From the NCBI RefSeq assembly GCF_030056705.1, contig NZ_JASHIC010000001.1, positions 124,001-188,000 of the forward strand: a DNA stretch of 64,000 bases. The letters run 5' to 3'. This stretch comes from Flectobacillus longus. GTDB taxonomy: Bacteria > Bacteroidota > Bacteroidia > Cytophagales > Spirosomataceae. The stretch's first letter is position 1. Every line of letters begins with the position of its first letter. Of this stretch, positions 26,803 through 36,224 are shown piece after piece. The position numbers were made by a program, and so were the translations under genes. The notes below the pieces were generated by a model. That model searched no databases. It saw only the letters and a list, made by a program, of their open reading frames with translations, and was not told where the DNA came from.

Positions 26803-28164
26803 ATGATTTTATTGGATATTTTTTCTTACCTCGGACGAATGCACCCTTTAGTGGTGCATTTGCCGATTGGTTTTTTAGTCCTCGCTGCTATTTTCGACAT
26901 TTTAACGTATAAGTCCAAATACGCTTTTCTAAAACCTGCTGTTCCTCTAATTTTGCTTTTGGGAGGCATATCAGCTACAATCGCCTGCGTAATGGGATGG
27001 CTCTTATCACAAACTGGTGATTATGACTATCTAATCTTACGAAATCACAAATATACAGGTATTAGTGTGGCAGTAGTTTCTTTTATTTTTTACGGATTAA
27101 AAAGCCTATTTGTTCAACGCATTTTTCAGATTTCTGATAAAGTTTTTTCAGGCTTATTATTGGCTCAAATGTGCTTATTGAGTTATTCAGGGCATCAAGG
27201 AGGAAACCTTACACATGGAGAAGACTACCTGAGTTTGGACAACTTGACGGCTAGCAAAAGAGAAAAACCAAGCAGTTTGAAAGAAGCCAAAGTTTTTGAG
27301 GATTTGGTTTTACCTGTCTTAGAAAATAAATGCCAACAATGTCACCAAAATGGCAAAAAGAAAGGCGGTTTGTTACTACTAACCTATCAAGATTTACTTA
27401 AAGGAGGTAAAAATGGTCCTGCCATGATACTAGGTTCTTCTGCAAAAAGTGAACTATTTCGACGTGTAACTTTACCTTCTGAGCATAAAGAATTCATGCC
27501 CACCGACGGAAAACCAGCCTTAACACCAGAAGAAATTGCCTTATTGAAATGGTGGTTAGATGAGGGAAAAGGAGCCGAAAATATTGGTTTTACAACGGTG
27601 CCTAATCATGAGAAAATGACCTCAACAGCATCTGGCATATTGGGAATCGCTGGAGCTATTTTACCACAAGAAAATACACAAATACAAGCCATCAATCCTG
27701 ATATTCCTAAGAAGGTAAATGAAAAAGCTATTCAAAACGCCATTGATGGAGGTTTTAATATCCGTTTCATGAATCATAACCCCGTAATGTTGGATGTGAG
27801 TTTTATCAATAAAAAAGCTGCTCCCAACTTGGCTTTGCTCGTTCCTATCGCCAAAAATATTGTTTGGTTAAATCTCAATCAATTAAATCTTTCGAACAAA
27901 ATCGGTTCAAGCATCGCTTTAATGTTGAATCTTGAAAAATTGCGTCTAGAAAAAAATAATATTACTGATGGTTTTGCTCAAAACTTACTTGGGTTAAAGC
28001 ATCTGAATGCCCTCAATCTCAACGAAACACAGATAAGTAATGTGACGGTTAATGAATTAAAAAAATTGAAATCATTAAATCATTTATATGTTTGGAGAAC
28101 CAAGGTTTTAGAGATTCAGGATAATGATACAAACGCTCATGCTTTAAAAATTATCAGTAAATAA
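26803..28164 (+). CDS. DUF2231-like membrane protein with c-type haem domain and LRR-like tail
   Basis: 453 aa from the ATG at 26803; an upstream in-frame ATG at 26749 would overlap the previous gene. Four membrane helices lie in residues 1-130, beginning with the DUF2231 hallmark LGRMHPLVVHLPIGFLVLAA. A cytochrome-like domain carries CQQCH (177-181) and FMPTDGKPALTPEE. The C-terminal part (about 330-430) shows leucine-rich spacing (LNLNQLNLSNKIGSSIALML, NLEKLRLEKNNITDG, LNALNLNETQISN). It may pass electrons between the exported partners and the membrane. It is last gene of the cluster, followed by a terminator. Confidence 0.82.
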   Translation: MILLDIFSYLGRMHPLVVHLPIGFLVLAAIFDILTYKSKYAFLKPAVPLILLLGGISATIACVMGWLLSQTGDYDYLILRNHKYTGISVAVVSFIFYGLKSLFVQRIFQISDKVFSGLLLAQMCLLSYSGHQGGNLTHGEDYLSLDNLTASKREKPSSLKEAKVFEDLVLPVLENKCQQCHQNGKKKGGLLLLTYQDLLKGGKNGPAMILGSSAKSELFRRVTLPSEHKEFMPTDGKPALTPEEIALLKWWLDEGKGAENIGFTTVPNHEKMTSTASGILGIAGAILPQENTQIQAINPDIPKKVNEKAIQNAIDGGFNIRFMNHNPVMLDVSFINKKAAPNLALLVPIAKNIVWLNLNQLNLSNKIGSSIALMLNLEKLRLEKNNITDGFAQNLLGLKHLNALNLNETQISNVTVNELKKLKSLNHLYVWRTKVLEIQDNDTNAHALKIISK

Positions 28165-28183
28165 AGTTTAGAACTACATAAAC

Positions 28184-28218
28184 AACCCGATAGTCTAAAT
28201 CTATCGGGTTATTTTTTT
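28184..28218 (+). terminator. Terminator of the PSD1/DUF1501 cluster
   Basis: The 10-bp perfect stem AACCCGATAG (28184-28193) / CTATCGGGTT (28201-28210) has a 7-nt loop and a T7 run. Confidence 0.92.
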
Positions 28219-28288
28219 GCTAATTCCAACCTTTTTCCCAAACGGTAACTCTTTAATATAAAATTCAATTAAAAATTCTTCTAAAACT

Positions 28289-28717
28289 ATGAAAACATTA
28301 TTTGTAGCCATTTTGATGGCATTAGCAGTGGTAAGTTGCAAACAAGATAGTCAGTCAATTGGCGTTCAGGAAAATTTAGTAGGCAAATGGGCTCCGACTT
28401 ACGAACTATTTGACGAGGCTACCCAAAAATGGAATTCTATTCAAACGCTGGTCGCATTACCAACTTACGAATTTACCGCAGATGGAAAAGTACTACAAAA
28501 TGATAAGCCTGCTGGAGATCAAGACTGTTGTGGATTTATTGGCAATAAGTATTCATTCAAAAATGCTAAAATCACTTTTTCTGAATTTAAGCCTTGCCCC
28601 AACGTCAGTTGCTATGCTTTACATTGTGATGGCTGGACAGTCAAAAAACTAGAAGGTGATATAATGGAAATAGCCCAATGCCAAGGCGGAATCATGAGAT
28701 ACAAGAGAGTGAAATAA
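28289..28717 (+). CDS. Small Cys-rich lipoprotein, paralogue 1
   Basis: 142 aa. The signal ends LAVVSC, giving a lipidated Cys17. The mature part has a lipocalin-like opening (NLVGKWAPTYELFDEATQKW) and a set of cysteines: DCCG, PCPNVSC, HCDGW and QCQGG. All recur in the next gene, so disulfides are likely. The function is unknown. It is separated from the PSD1 cluster by a terminator and is probably its own unit with paralogue 2. Confidence 0.7.
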   Translation: MKTLFVAILMALAVVSCKQDSQSIGVQENLVGKWAPTYELFDEATQKWNSIQTLVALPTYEFTADGKVLQNDKPAGDQDCCGFIGNKYSFKNAKITFSEFKPCPNVSCYALHCDGWTVKKLEGDIMEIAQCQGGIMRYKRVK

Positions 28718-28745
28718 GCATTATTTGTATCTTCCTTCTGTATGT

Positions 28746-29174
28746 ATGAAAGTATTTCTTAGTACTTTAATCGTATTTATGATGCTCATTAGCTCATGTA
28801 AAAATGAGAATGATATTGAGCCTAAAAATCTCATTGGTAAGTGGCGACCTACTTACGAAATTTTTAATGATAGTACTCAAAAATGGGAAGTAATTAAAAC
28901 GTATATGCTACTGCCTGATATTGAATTTACATCGGATAGTAAGTTTTTGATTAACAACCACCTAGGAGCCGAATACGATTGCTGTGGTTATATTGGGAAT
29001 CAATTTGAGATTGTAGAAAACAGGGTAGTATTTTCAGGTTTTAGAGCACCTTGCCCAAATGCCTCATGTTTCAGCACTAACTGTAAAGGATGGCATATCA
29101 ATAAGTTAACCGAAGAAGTTTTGGAAATATACCAATGTCCAAATGCTACTTATAGATACACAAAAATGAAATAA
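28746..29174 (+). CDS. Small Cys-rich lipoprotein, paralogue 2
   Basis: 142 aa from the ATG at 28746; seven extra codons upstream are open but unlikely, since MKVFLSTLIVFMMLISSC is a complete lipoprotein signal. It aligns with the preceding gene along its whole length: LIGKWRPTYEIFNDSTQKW, DCCGYIGNQF, PCPNASC, NCKGW and YQCPN. The two are only 28 bp apart, a tandem duplication with substantial divergence. A strong bidirectional terminator follows. Confidence 0.7.
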   Translation: MKVFLSTLIVFMMLISSCKNENDIEPKNLIGKWRPTYEIFNDSTQKWEVIKTYMLLPDIEFTSDSKFLINNHLGAEYDCCGYIGNQFEIVENRVVFSGFRAPCPNASCFSTNCKGWHINKLTEEVLEIYQCPNATYRYTKMK

Positions 29175-29214
29175 AAATATAGCTTTACTTGTATGCAAGT
29201 AAAGCTATATTTTT
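29173..29214. terminator. Bidirectional terminator
   Basis: 19-bp arms (29173-29191 / 29196-29214) around the loop TATG, with A5 and T5 at the ends. It begins within the stop codon of paralogue 2. The SF1 helicase gene converges from the other side, 157 bp away. Confidence 0.9.
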
Positions 29215-29370
29215 GTAGATTTGAATATATTTTGCTATCACTAACTATACTATATGCTTTCTACTATTATTTCTTACTCTCTGCCAGCAATTTTACTGTT
29301 TTGGCTTACAACATTCAATCCTAAAAATGTTGATTTTTCGTTTTCAAAGTTTCAAAAAGTAGTAAAAAAA

Positions 29371-31278
29371 TCACATAAACTCCCACGCACTTAAATATGC
29401 TCCGTGCTTCTCTGCATACTCTATGAATTTTGCATAAAAATCAAACTGTGCCAAAGTTGCGCTATCTCCGATAACCACAAGCTTTTTTCTTGCTCGTGTC
29501 ATTGCCACATTCATTCTTCGAATGTCGGAAAGGAATCCTATTTCCCCTTCTGCATTATTTCGAACCATACTGATATACACAATATCTCGTTCTTGCCCCT
29601 GAAAACTGTCAACGGTATTCACTGAAATCTTTTTCAAATACCTTTCTTCAATTCCAGAATGTTGCACTAATTGCTGTAACTCTAACACTTGTTGTTTATA
29701 AGGCGAAATCACCGCAATACTTGGTGCGGTGCTATCTGGTTTATCGGCTTTGTAGTTTTCTATTAATTGAGTAAGGTGCTTTACCAATAATTGTGCCTCC
29801 TCGGGGTTGATGGTTGAGGTTCCAATTAATTTTTCTTCAAAACCACAACCCGCAGTATCTACAAAATTCAAGGCAATTTCTCCATCAAACAAGGTTTGTT
29901 GCGCTACCGAATCATGTGCTTTTAGCAAGTTCTGATAAAACACTTGTGACGAATATCCCATAATCAACTCATTCATACGGTATTGCTCTTGCAACAACAC
30001 CACAGATTCGGGATGTGTTTCGACAGATTTTTCTAGTAATGTTTTACTTAATCCTTTTTGCGAGGCCTCATTTGATTTGATGGTTGGTGCCAACTGACAA
30101 TGGTCACCTGCCAATACCACACGTTGCGCTTTCAAAATCGCAATCCAACAAGCAGGTTCCAAAGCCTGACCAGCCTCGTCGATCACTAATGTTCTGTACT
30201 GCAATTTTCTGACCGTATAATGATTTGCTCCCACCATCGTTGCCGTGACAATTTGAGTTTTGGTCAAAATATCATCAATCATATATTGCTCCGTGCGCTC
30301 TACCTCCTTCATGATTTTATGCGCCTCCTCAAACAACAATTTACGTTGGTCACGCTCGGATTTACCAAAATTACGTTTGTATTTATGCGCCATATTTTTG
30401 AACTCCTGCGCTTGCTTCTTAAATCGTTTGATTTCTTTTATAGCAGGATGATCCGTCATTTTAGCATCCAAAGTCAATGCCATCAAAGAATCCGAAACTC
30501 TTGCAGGATTGCCCACTCGCAACACATTGAGCCCAGCTTGAGACAACTTTTCGCTCAATAAATCTACCGCTGCATTACTAGGAGCAACTACCAATATTGG
30601 AGCTTGGTCTTTTTGTGCTAGTTGCTGAATGGCTTCAACCAAGGTAGTGGTTTTACCTGTGCCAGGAGGTCCATGAACAATTGCCAAATCCTGCGCTTGA
30701 AGGATTTTTGTTAAAGCCTTATTCTGAAACTCGTTTAGTTTTATGCTAGGTTTAGCCTGAATATATTCATCAAATGTAGGTTTGGCTTGCCCTGTAAGCA
30801 CTTTTATCAAGTTTGCTTTGGGCGAATTACTATCATTGAGATGTACTTGTGCTACTTTCAAGGCAGCAAACATTTCATCATAGCTATTCTCGTCAAAAAG
30901 GACATCGATACCCAACTTTCCATCGCGACTCCAGTCGGGCAATTCATCAGTTCTCAAGGTCAGCTTTAACCTATTGCCACCTTGATAGGACACCAGCCCT
31001 TCTATCCTATCATCCGAAGGATTATGGTTACTAAATAAAGTTGCAGGAACACCAAAGCGAAACAAATGTGCCAAATCATGATGTGTTGTACGCTCCAACT
31101 CCACACTAATATAATCGCCCTTTGTCAGCTCTGTGCCACGAATCGCCACAGGATACCACGTAAGTCCATTGGCTCGACGCTCACTTACACTAGTACTTTC
31201 GGTCAGTTGTTTGTATTGTGTGCGGTCTTCTTCTCGCTCAGTTTGTAATAAAGATGTTAAATTTTCAAAATAAGACAT
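29371..31278 (-). CDS. SF1 DNA/RNA helicase, IGHMBP2/UPF1-like
   Basis: 635 aa. An N-terminal OB-like region (about 30-170) precedes the SF1B helicase core: Walker A GPPGTGKTTTLVEA (about 203), VVAPSNAAVDLLSEKL, Walker B-type VIDEAGQALEPACW (about 366), LAGDHCQLAPT, QYRMNELIM, VNTVDSFQGQERDIVYISMV and MTRARKKLVVIGD. This family unwinds nucleic acid 5'-3' and is common as a stand-alone gene in Bacteroidota. The substrate is unknown. No nuclease or other partner lies beside it, so a defence role is not indicated. About 330 bp of AT-rich spacer follows on its upstream side. Confidence 0.9.
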   Translation of the reverse strand: MSYFENLTSLLQTEREEDRTQYKQLTESTSVSERRANGLTWYPVAIRGTELTKGDYISVELERTTHHDLAHLFRFGVPATLFSNHNPSDDRIEGLVSYQGGNRLKLTLRTDELPDWSRDGKLGIDVLFDENSYDEMFAALKVAQVHLNDSNSPKANLIKVLTGQAKPTFDEYIQAKPSIKLNEFQNKALTKILQAQDLAIVHGPPGTGKTTTLVEAIQQLAQKDQAPILVVAPSNAAVDLLSEKLSQAGLNVLRVGNPARVSDSLMALTLDAKMTDHPAIKEIKRFKKQAQEFKNMAHKYKRNFGKSERDQRKLLFEEAHKIMKEVERTEQYMIDDILTKTQIVTATMVGANHYTVRKLQYRTLVIDEAGQALEPACWIAILKAQRVVLAGDHCQLAPTIKSNEASQKGLSKTLLEKSVETHPESVVLLQEQYRMNELIMGYSSQVFYQNLLKAHDSVAQQTLFDGEIALNFVDTAGCGFEEKLIGTSTINPEEAQLLVKHLTQLIENYKADKPDSTAPSIAVISPYKQQVLELQQLVQHSGIEERYLKKISVNTVDSFQGQERDIVYISMVRNNAEGEIGFLSDIRRMNVAMTRARKKLVVIGDSATLAQFDFYAKFIEYAEKHGAYLSAWEFM

Positions 31279-31521
31279 TAGTATAAGTTATGAATGATGA
31301 GTGCGGAGATTCCAAAATTGTTTTTTCAATAATTTATTTTCGAAAAAACATTCACTCCTTATTGCAACATCATTGAATGGATAAAAGCTTAAATTTTCCT
31401 AAAATTCCTTAAATGAACCTTTGGAGCTGAACTAAAATTGTGAAAAGGCTATTTTACTATCATGTCAAATCTGTACATATTAAGATATAGAATCAACAAT
31501 TATCACAATTCCACAAAAGTC

Positions 31522-31562
31522 TGACATAATGGCAGGATTGACAAGAAAAATCAGTAAATTTG
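31522..31562 (+). promoter_or_regulatory. Probable miaB promoter
   Basis: TAAATTTG (31555-31562) fits the Bacteroidota -7 box TAnnTTTG. The usual -33 TTTG is absent; its place is taken by TGACATAATGGCA (31522-31534), the same arrangement as upstream of the BFN gene. That suggests an activator or alternative sigma input. The predicted leader to the miaB ATG is about 90 nt. Confidence 0.5.
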
Positions 31563-31654
31563 TAGATTAAAACGAATGAGGCGGTCAATTAGAAGCAAAA
31601 GTATTCTGATTGCGCCTAACACCCTATTCGAATCATATTATTCTTAATCAAAAG

Positions 31655-33073
31655 ATGAGAAGCTTAGAAATACTCAAAGACGAAGACAAAGAAGCGTTAG
31701 AAGTAGCCCGCATTTCAGTGGACGAAACTGGCAAGGAAAGTAAAAAGAAATTATACATCGAAAGTTACGGCTGTCAGATGAATTTTTCGGATAGTGAAAT
31801 CGTGACTTCGATTTTGCAAGAACAAGGCTATGCTACAACAAGCCAATACGAAGAGGCTGACGTAATCTTGTTGAACACTTGTGCCATTCGTGAAAATGCG
31901 GAGCAAAAAGTGAGAAATCGTCTGAAAAACTTTACACCACTTAAAAAGAAAAAACCTCAAGTTGTAGTTGGTGTATTAGGTTGTATGGCGGAACGTTTGA
32001 AAACGAAATTTTTGGAAGAAGAAAAAATCGTTGACGTAGTCGCTGGTCCAGATTCTTATCGCGATTTACCTAACCTTTTCAGTGAGGTTGACGAAGGTCA
32101 AAAAGCTATCAATGTATTTCTTTCTCGTGACGAAACTTATGCAGACATCACGCCTGTCCGCCTAAACTCGAATGGCGTAACAGCATTTGTAAGTATTATG
32201 CGTGGTTGCGACAATATGTGCTCATTCTGCGTAGTGCCTTTCACAAGAGGTCGTGAGCGCTCACGTGATGTACATTCTATCTTAAAAGAATGTCAAGAAT
32301 TATTTGACAACAACTTCAAGGAAGTTACTCTTTTAGGGCAAAACGTAGACTCATACAAGTGGTCATCTGAAGATGGCAGTGAGACTGTCAACTTTGCTCA
32401 GTTGCTTGAAAGAGTGGCTTTGATTAGTCCAGAACTCCGTGTTCGTTTCTCTACGTCACACCCTAAAGATATTACAGATGAAGTACTACATACCATGAAA
32501 AAGTATGATAACATCTGTAACTATATTCACCTGCCAGCGCAATCAGGTAATTCGAGAGTCTTGAAAGTCATGAATCGTACTTATGATCGTGAGTGGTATT
32601 TGAACCGTATCGATGCGATTCGTGCTATTTTGGGCGAAGAGTGTGGTATTTCGCATGACCTTATTGCAGGCTTCTGTACCGAAACAGAAGATGAGCATAA
32701 AGATACCTTGAGCCTTATGGAATATGTCAAATATGACTACGGCTATATGTTCGCTTATTCGGAAAGACCAGGCACGCCTGCTGCCAAAAAATTGGAAGAT
32801 GATATTCCTGAAGACGTGAAAAAACGCCGTTTAAATGAAATCATTGCCCTTCAACAACAACACTCATTGGCAAGAAACCAAATGTCAATTGGTAAGGTTC
32901 AGAAAGTATTGGTGGAAGGTTTCTCAAAACGTTCGGACGATTTCTTACAAGGACGCAATGACCAAAATAAGGTGGTGGTGTTCCCTAAATTAAACTTCCA
33001 AAAAGGTGACTACGTAAACGTTCTTATCAAAGAATGTACCGCAGCAACCCTCATTGGAGAAGCGGTGGTTTAG
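31655..33073 (+). CDS. miaB: tRNA-2-methylthio-N6-dimethylallyladenosine synthase MiaB
   Basis: 472 aa from the ATG at 31655; the frame is open from a TTG at 31610. Domain order: an N-terminal UPF0004 domain with cysteines in [21 protein letters not shown] and [10 protein letters not shown] (second 4Fe-4S cluster); radical-SAM domain with [20 protein letters not shown]; and a C-terminal TRAM domain (about 405-472). It methylthiolates i6A37 of tRNAs using SAM. It heads the conserved order miaB / sigma-54-type regulator / lptE / secG. Confidence 0.96.
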   Translation: MRSLEILKDEDKEALEVARISVDETGKESKKKLYIESYGCQMNFSDSEIVTSILQEQGYATTSQYEEADVILLNTCAIRENAEQKVRNRLKNFTPLKKKKPQVVVGVLGCMAERLKTKFLEEEKIVDVVAGPDSYRDLPNLFSEVDEGQKAINVFLSRDETYADITPVRLNSNGVTAFVSIMRGCDNMCSFCVVPFTRGRERSRDVHSILKECQELFDNNFKEVTLLGQNVDSYKWSSEDGSETVNFAQLLERVALISPELRVRFSTSHPKDITDEVLHTMKKYDNICNYIHLPAQSGNSRVLKVMNRTYDREWYLNRIDAIRAILGEECGISHDLIAGFCTETEDEHKDTLSLMEYVKYDYGYMFAYSERPGTPAAKKLEDDIPEDVKKRRLNEIIALQQQHSLARNQMSIGKVQKVLVEGFSKRSDDFLQGRNDQNKVVVFPKLNFQKGDYVNVLIKECTAATLIGEAVV

Positions 33074-33083
33074 AGTTTAGTTA

Positions 33084-33208
33084 GTGATTGAGTGAATGGT
33101 GATTTAGTGAATATTGTATTAAATATTTTCCGAGATGTGTTTAATATTTCATTCAGTATATTAACAATAATCGTTAACTAATCACTCAATCACCACTCAC
33201 TCAATCGC
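33084..33208. repeat. Inverted repeat, GATTGAGTGA family
   Basis: Left arm 33084-33113 (GTGATTGAGTGAATGGTGAT...) and right arm 33179-33208 (...CACCACTCACTCAATCGC) are complementary at 26 of 30 positions. It lies between miaB and the sigma-54-type regulator. The same short words recur near 7024, 10680, 15834 and 62946. Confidence 0.75.
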
Positions 33209-33249
33209 TCAATGACAACTCAATCAACCTATCCAAATCTTATAAATAT

Positions 33250-34620
33250 ATGACTAATTCCGAATTACAATCCATCAAAGCCCGATTTGGTATAATTGGC
33301 AATTCTCCCGCCTTGAACCATGCCATCGAAGTAGCTGCACAGGTTGCTCCTACCGACATGACCGTGCTGATTACAGGCGAAAGTGGTTCGGGAAAGGAAT
33401 CATTCTCAAAAATTATACATAATGTTTCGGCACGAAAACACGGTCAGTTTATTGCGGTAAACTGCGGTGCAATACCCGAAGGAACGATTGATTCAGAATT
33501 ATTTGGTCATGAAAAGGGAGCTTTTACTGGTGCAGTAGATGCTCGTAAAGGTTATTTTGAAGTGACCGATGGCGGTACCATTTTCTTGGACGAAATTGCC
33601 GAAATGCCTCTTGGTACTCAAGCTCGCTTGTTACGTGTACTCGAAAATGGAGAATTTATTAAAGTGGGTTCATCAAAAGTACAGCGTACCAATGTCAGAG
33701 TTGTAGCGGCCACAAACATCAACTTGATGCAGGCTGTAGAGCGTGGCAAATTCCGTGAGGACTTGTACTACCGTCTCAATACCGTTCCAATTTTTGTGCC
33801 TCCATTGCGTGACAGAGGTTTAGATATTGAGTTACTTTTCAGAAAATTCACAACGGATTTCGCTGAAAAGTATCGCATCAAACCTATCCAATTGACTCAG
33901 GATGCTCAGAATATTTTGTTGTCACAAAGGTTTCCTGGCAATATCCGCCAGTTGAAAAATTTGGCTGATCAAATCTCCATTTTGGAAGTTGATGATCGTA
34001 TTGTCGATGCCAACAAGTTGACCCATTATTTACAAATGAATAGTGGACAGCAAGTAGGTAATGGGCTTGTACGTAAGGATTTTGAGGCACAAAATAAAGA
34101 AAATTTTAGTGAACGAGAATTACTCTACAAAATTCTCTTTGACATGCGTCGTGATGTGACTGAACTCAAAAAGATGTTTTTGGAGGTGCTGAAAAATAAT
34201 GGTGAAATGACTGGCGATATTCTCAAAGGGCATGAAACACTTTTCCAAGGTTTAGAAGGTGAAACGATTCCTACTAATTATGGACATAGTTATCAAGCGC
34301 CAGAAATGAATCCCAACCGTATTTTGCCTCCAAGTACTCCCAATTACGAGCAGCCTAACTATCAAAGTGTAAATGTTTCGCCAAGTGATAATGAGCTAAA
34401 AATTATTTCGCTCGACGACAACAATACTGCCAACGATGTTTACGATATTACTCATGTAGCTGAGGAAGTATCTTTATCTCTAGAAAAACAAGAGAAAGAT
34501 ATGATTATTAGAGCATTGAGAAAAAATAAAAATAAACGTAAATACGCAGCACAGGATTTGGGTATTTCCGAAAGAACGCTTTACCGCAAAATCAAGCAAT
34601 ATGATATCGAAGAAGAATAA
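33250..34620 (+). CDS. Sigma-54-interacting AAA+ transcriptional regulator
   Basis: 456 aa without an N-terminal receiver or GAF domain. The AAA+ core starts almost at once: Walker A ITGESGSGKESF (about 44), the sigma-54 loop EKGAFTGA (about 91-98), Walker B GGTIFLDEIAEMP (about 111-123), R-finger region FREDLYYRLNTVPI. After a variable Pro/Asn-rich linker (about 345-385) comes a Fis-type helix-turn-helix (DLGISERTLYRKIKQYDI). It is nearly invariant between miaB and lptE in Bacteroidota. The lack of a sensor suggests control by abundance or by a partner. It overlaps lptE by 20 bp. Confidence 0.92.
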   Translation: MTNSELQSIKARFGIIGNSPALNHAIEVAAQVAPTDMTVLITGESGSGKESFSKIIHNVSARKHGQFIAVNCGAIPEGTIDSELFGHEKGAFTGAVDARKGYFEVTDGGTIFLDEIAEMPLGTQARLLRVLENGEFIKVGSSKVQRTNVRVVAATNINLMQAVERGKFREDLYYRLNTVPIFVPPLRDRGLDIELLFRKFTTDFAEKYRIKPIQLTQDAQNILLSQRFPGNIRQLKNLADQISILEVDDRIVDANKLTHYLQMNSGQQVGNGLVRKDFEAQNKENFSERELLYKILFDMRRDVTELKKMFLEVLKNNGEMTGDILKGHETLFQGLEGETIPTNYGHSYQAPEMNPNRILPPSTPNYEQPNYQSVNVSPSDNELKIISLDDNNTANDVYDITHVAEEVSLSLEKQEKDMIIRALRKNKNKRKYAAQDLGISERTLYRKIKQYDIEEE

Positions 34621-35122
34621 TCTCTGGAAAATTTCTGGTATATTACTTTTTGTAGGGATAGCAAGTTTATTACAAGCTTGCTATACTTTTCGTGGGGCTA
34701 GTTTGGACCCTAATTTGAAAACCATCCAAATTCAAAACTTTACAACACAGGCAGCGGGTGGACCAACCAATCTAACCTTGACTTTCAATGAAAAAATGAA
34801 AGAATACTTTCAACGAAACACTTCATTGAAAATGGCGAACATCAATCCAGATTTGATGTTTGAAGGAAGTATTACAGGATATGATGTCGAAGCTAAGGCT
34901 ACTAGTTCATCCGATAAAGGGGGCTTGAACCGCCTCACCATCAGAGTTCAAGTAAAGTTTACCAATGCTAAAGACGAGAATAAAAACTTTGACCAAGAGT
35001 TTTCTTTCTATCAGGATTTTCCTCAAAATCAAACCGTTGCAGCGGTAGAAAAGGAATTAATCCCTAAGATATTTGACCAAATTGTTTTAGACATTTTTAA
35101 CAAAACCGCTGGAGAGTGGTAA
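34601..35122 (+). CDS. lptE: LPS-assembly lipoprotein LptE
   Basis: 173 aa. The signal ends SLLQAC, so Cys27 is lipidated. The mature protein begins YTFRGASLDPNLKTIQIQNF, the typical LptE opening in Bacteroidota, and has the alternating beta pattern of the family (LTIRVQVKFTNAKDENKNFD). LptE plugs the LptD barrel that inserts LPS in the outer leaflet; lptD is elsewhere. Its ATG lies inside the end of the regulator gene (20-bp overlap), which implies translational coupling. Confidence 0.85.
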   Translation: MISKKNNLWKISGILLFVGIASLLQACYTFRGASLDPNLKTIQIQNFTTQAAGGPTNLTLTFNEKMKEYFQRNTSLKMANINPDLMFEGSITGYDVEAKATSSSDKGGLNRLTIRVQVKFTNAKDENKNFDQEFSFYQDFPQNQTVAAVEKELIPKIFDQIVLDIFNKTAGEW

Positions 35123-35130
35123 GAGCTTTT

Positions 35131-35326
35131 GAGTGATGAGTCTTTTGAGTTGTGAGTGATGAGTTGTGAATTGTGAATCTATTTAAGAAAATATTCAAGT
35201 AATCAATCTCTTGCATTAGCATCGTAGGACTATAGTTTGGGGATAAAGAGCTTGTCTATAAAATACAGGCAATTCAAAACTCATAATTCACAACTCCCAA
35301 CTCACCACTCAAAAAACTCATCACTC
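35131..35326. repeat. Long imperfect inverted repeat, GAGTGATGAGTT family
   Basis: The left arm (35131-35178) reads GAGTGATGAGTCTTTTGAGT, then TGTGAGTGATGAGTTGTGAA. The right arm (35286-35326) reads ATTCACAACTCCCAACTCAC, then CACTCAAAAAACTCATCACT. They are complementary over about 40 nt with gaps. It separates lptE from the next gene. Single-arm relatives occur at 24107-24137 and 36707-36751. Confidence 0.72.
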
Positions 35327-35346
35327 TTTTTACCAATAACTTCTCG

Positions 35347-36033
35347 ATGACTAAAGAAGCTTTTTCATATTTAGTGACCAACCCCAATGAAGTTTCCAAA
35401 AAGGATGTTGAATCTTTGGAAGCTATTTTGGAGGAATATCCTTTCTTTCAACTAGCACATACCTTAGTGGCAAAAGGCTATCATGCGAATTACGCTGAAG
35501 AGTTAGCTAACGAAAAAATTCGTAAGGCTGCTATTTATGCCCTCAACCGTAATGCTTTAAGAAAGATTATCAATGGAAGTTTTGTGAACGAAAATCTTGT
35601 TCCTCAAAATTCTCCTAGCACAGTAGAATACATCAATAAAGTTGATAAAATCATAGAACAAGCAACGGCAGAAGAACAACCGCAAAACTTTGCAAATCAT
35701 GATTTAATGGCTTTTTCTGCCTCTTATGAAGATGCCTTGTTGGACGATATTTTGAATAAGCAACAAAAACAGCTTGACATCATCAATTCGTTTATTGAAA
35801 AAGACCCAGGCTTGATTCGCACCTCTAAAAGTCAGATGGATTCGCCTGTGAGTCATGTTGATTTATCTGCCAAAAGCACGAAAGTAGAAAAAGATATTGT
35901 TACAGAAAGCTATGCCAAAATTTTGACCATGCAAGGACGCAAAGAAAAAGCGATAGAGGTGTATGAAAAATTAATTTTGAAATTCCCAGAAAAAAAAGCG
36001 TACTTTGCGGATAAAATTAAGGCCTTACAGTAG
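35347..36033 (+). CDS. Conserved protein of unknown function with TPR-like C-terminus
   Basis: 228 aa, soluble, no signal. Residues 1-70 are helical (DVESLEAILEEYPFFQLAHT, LVAKGYHANYAEELANEKIR). A charged linker (about 110-180) leads to one TPR-like helical pair (ESYAKILTMQGRKEKAIEVY, EKLILKFPEKKAYFADKIKA). Its position between lptE and secG looks conserved in the phylum. It may be a scaffold; no activity is evident. Confidence 0.65.
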   Translation: MTKEAFSYLVTNPNEVSKKDVESLEAILEEYPFFQLAHTLVAKGYHANYAEELANEKIRKAAIYALNRNALRKIINGSFVNENLVPQNSPSTVEYINKVDKIIEQATAEEQPQNFANHDLMAFSASYEDALLDDILNKQQKQLDIINSFIEKDPGLIRTSKSQMDSPVSHVDLSAKSTKVEKDIVTESYAKILTMQGRKEKAIEVYEKLILKFPEKKAYFADKIKALQ

Positions 36034-36224
36034 GAAGAGTTTATTTACTTGACTAAATTTAGCACTTCAAGCATTCAATAAGTTCTTCTCAAAGCAATGA
36101 GCTTGCGATTTGAGCTTATCGTCTAAAATGTCTTAATTTGGCCTAATGCCTACTGCTATTGCTTACAGCGTTAGTAATTCATTTCCCAAATACAAAATAT
36201 TCACATTTAAAGTAAAAGTAAAAA

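Noticed and set aside
29371-31278. Helicase as part of a defence system
   Set aside because: It stands alone between unrelated genes; no nuclease, methylase or other defence partner is adjacent.
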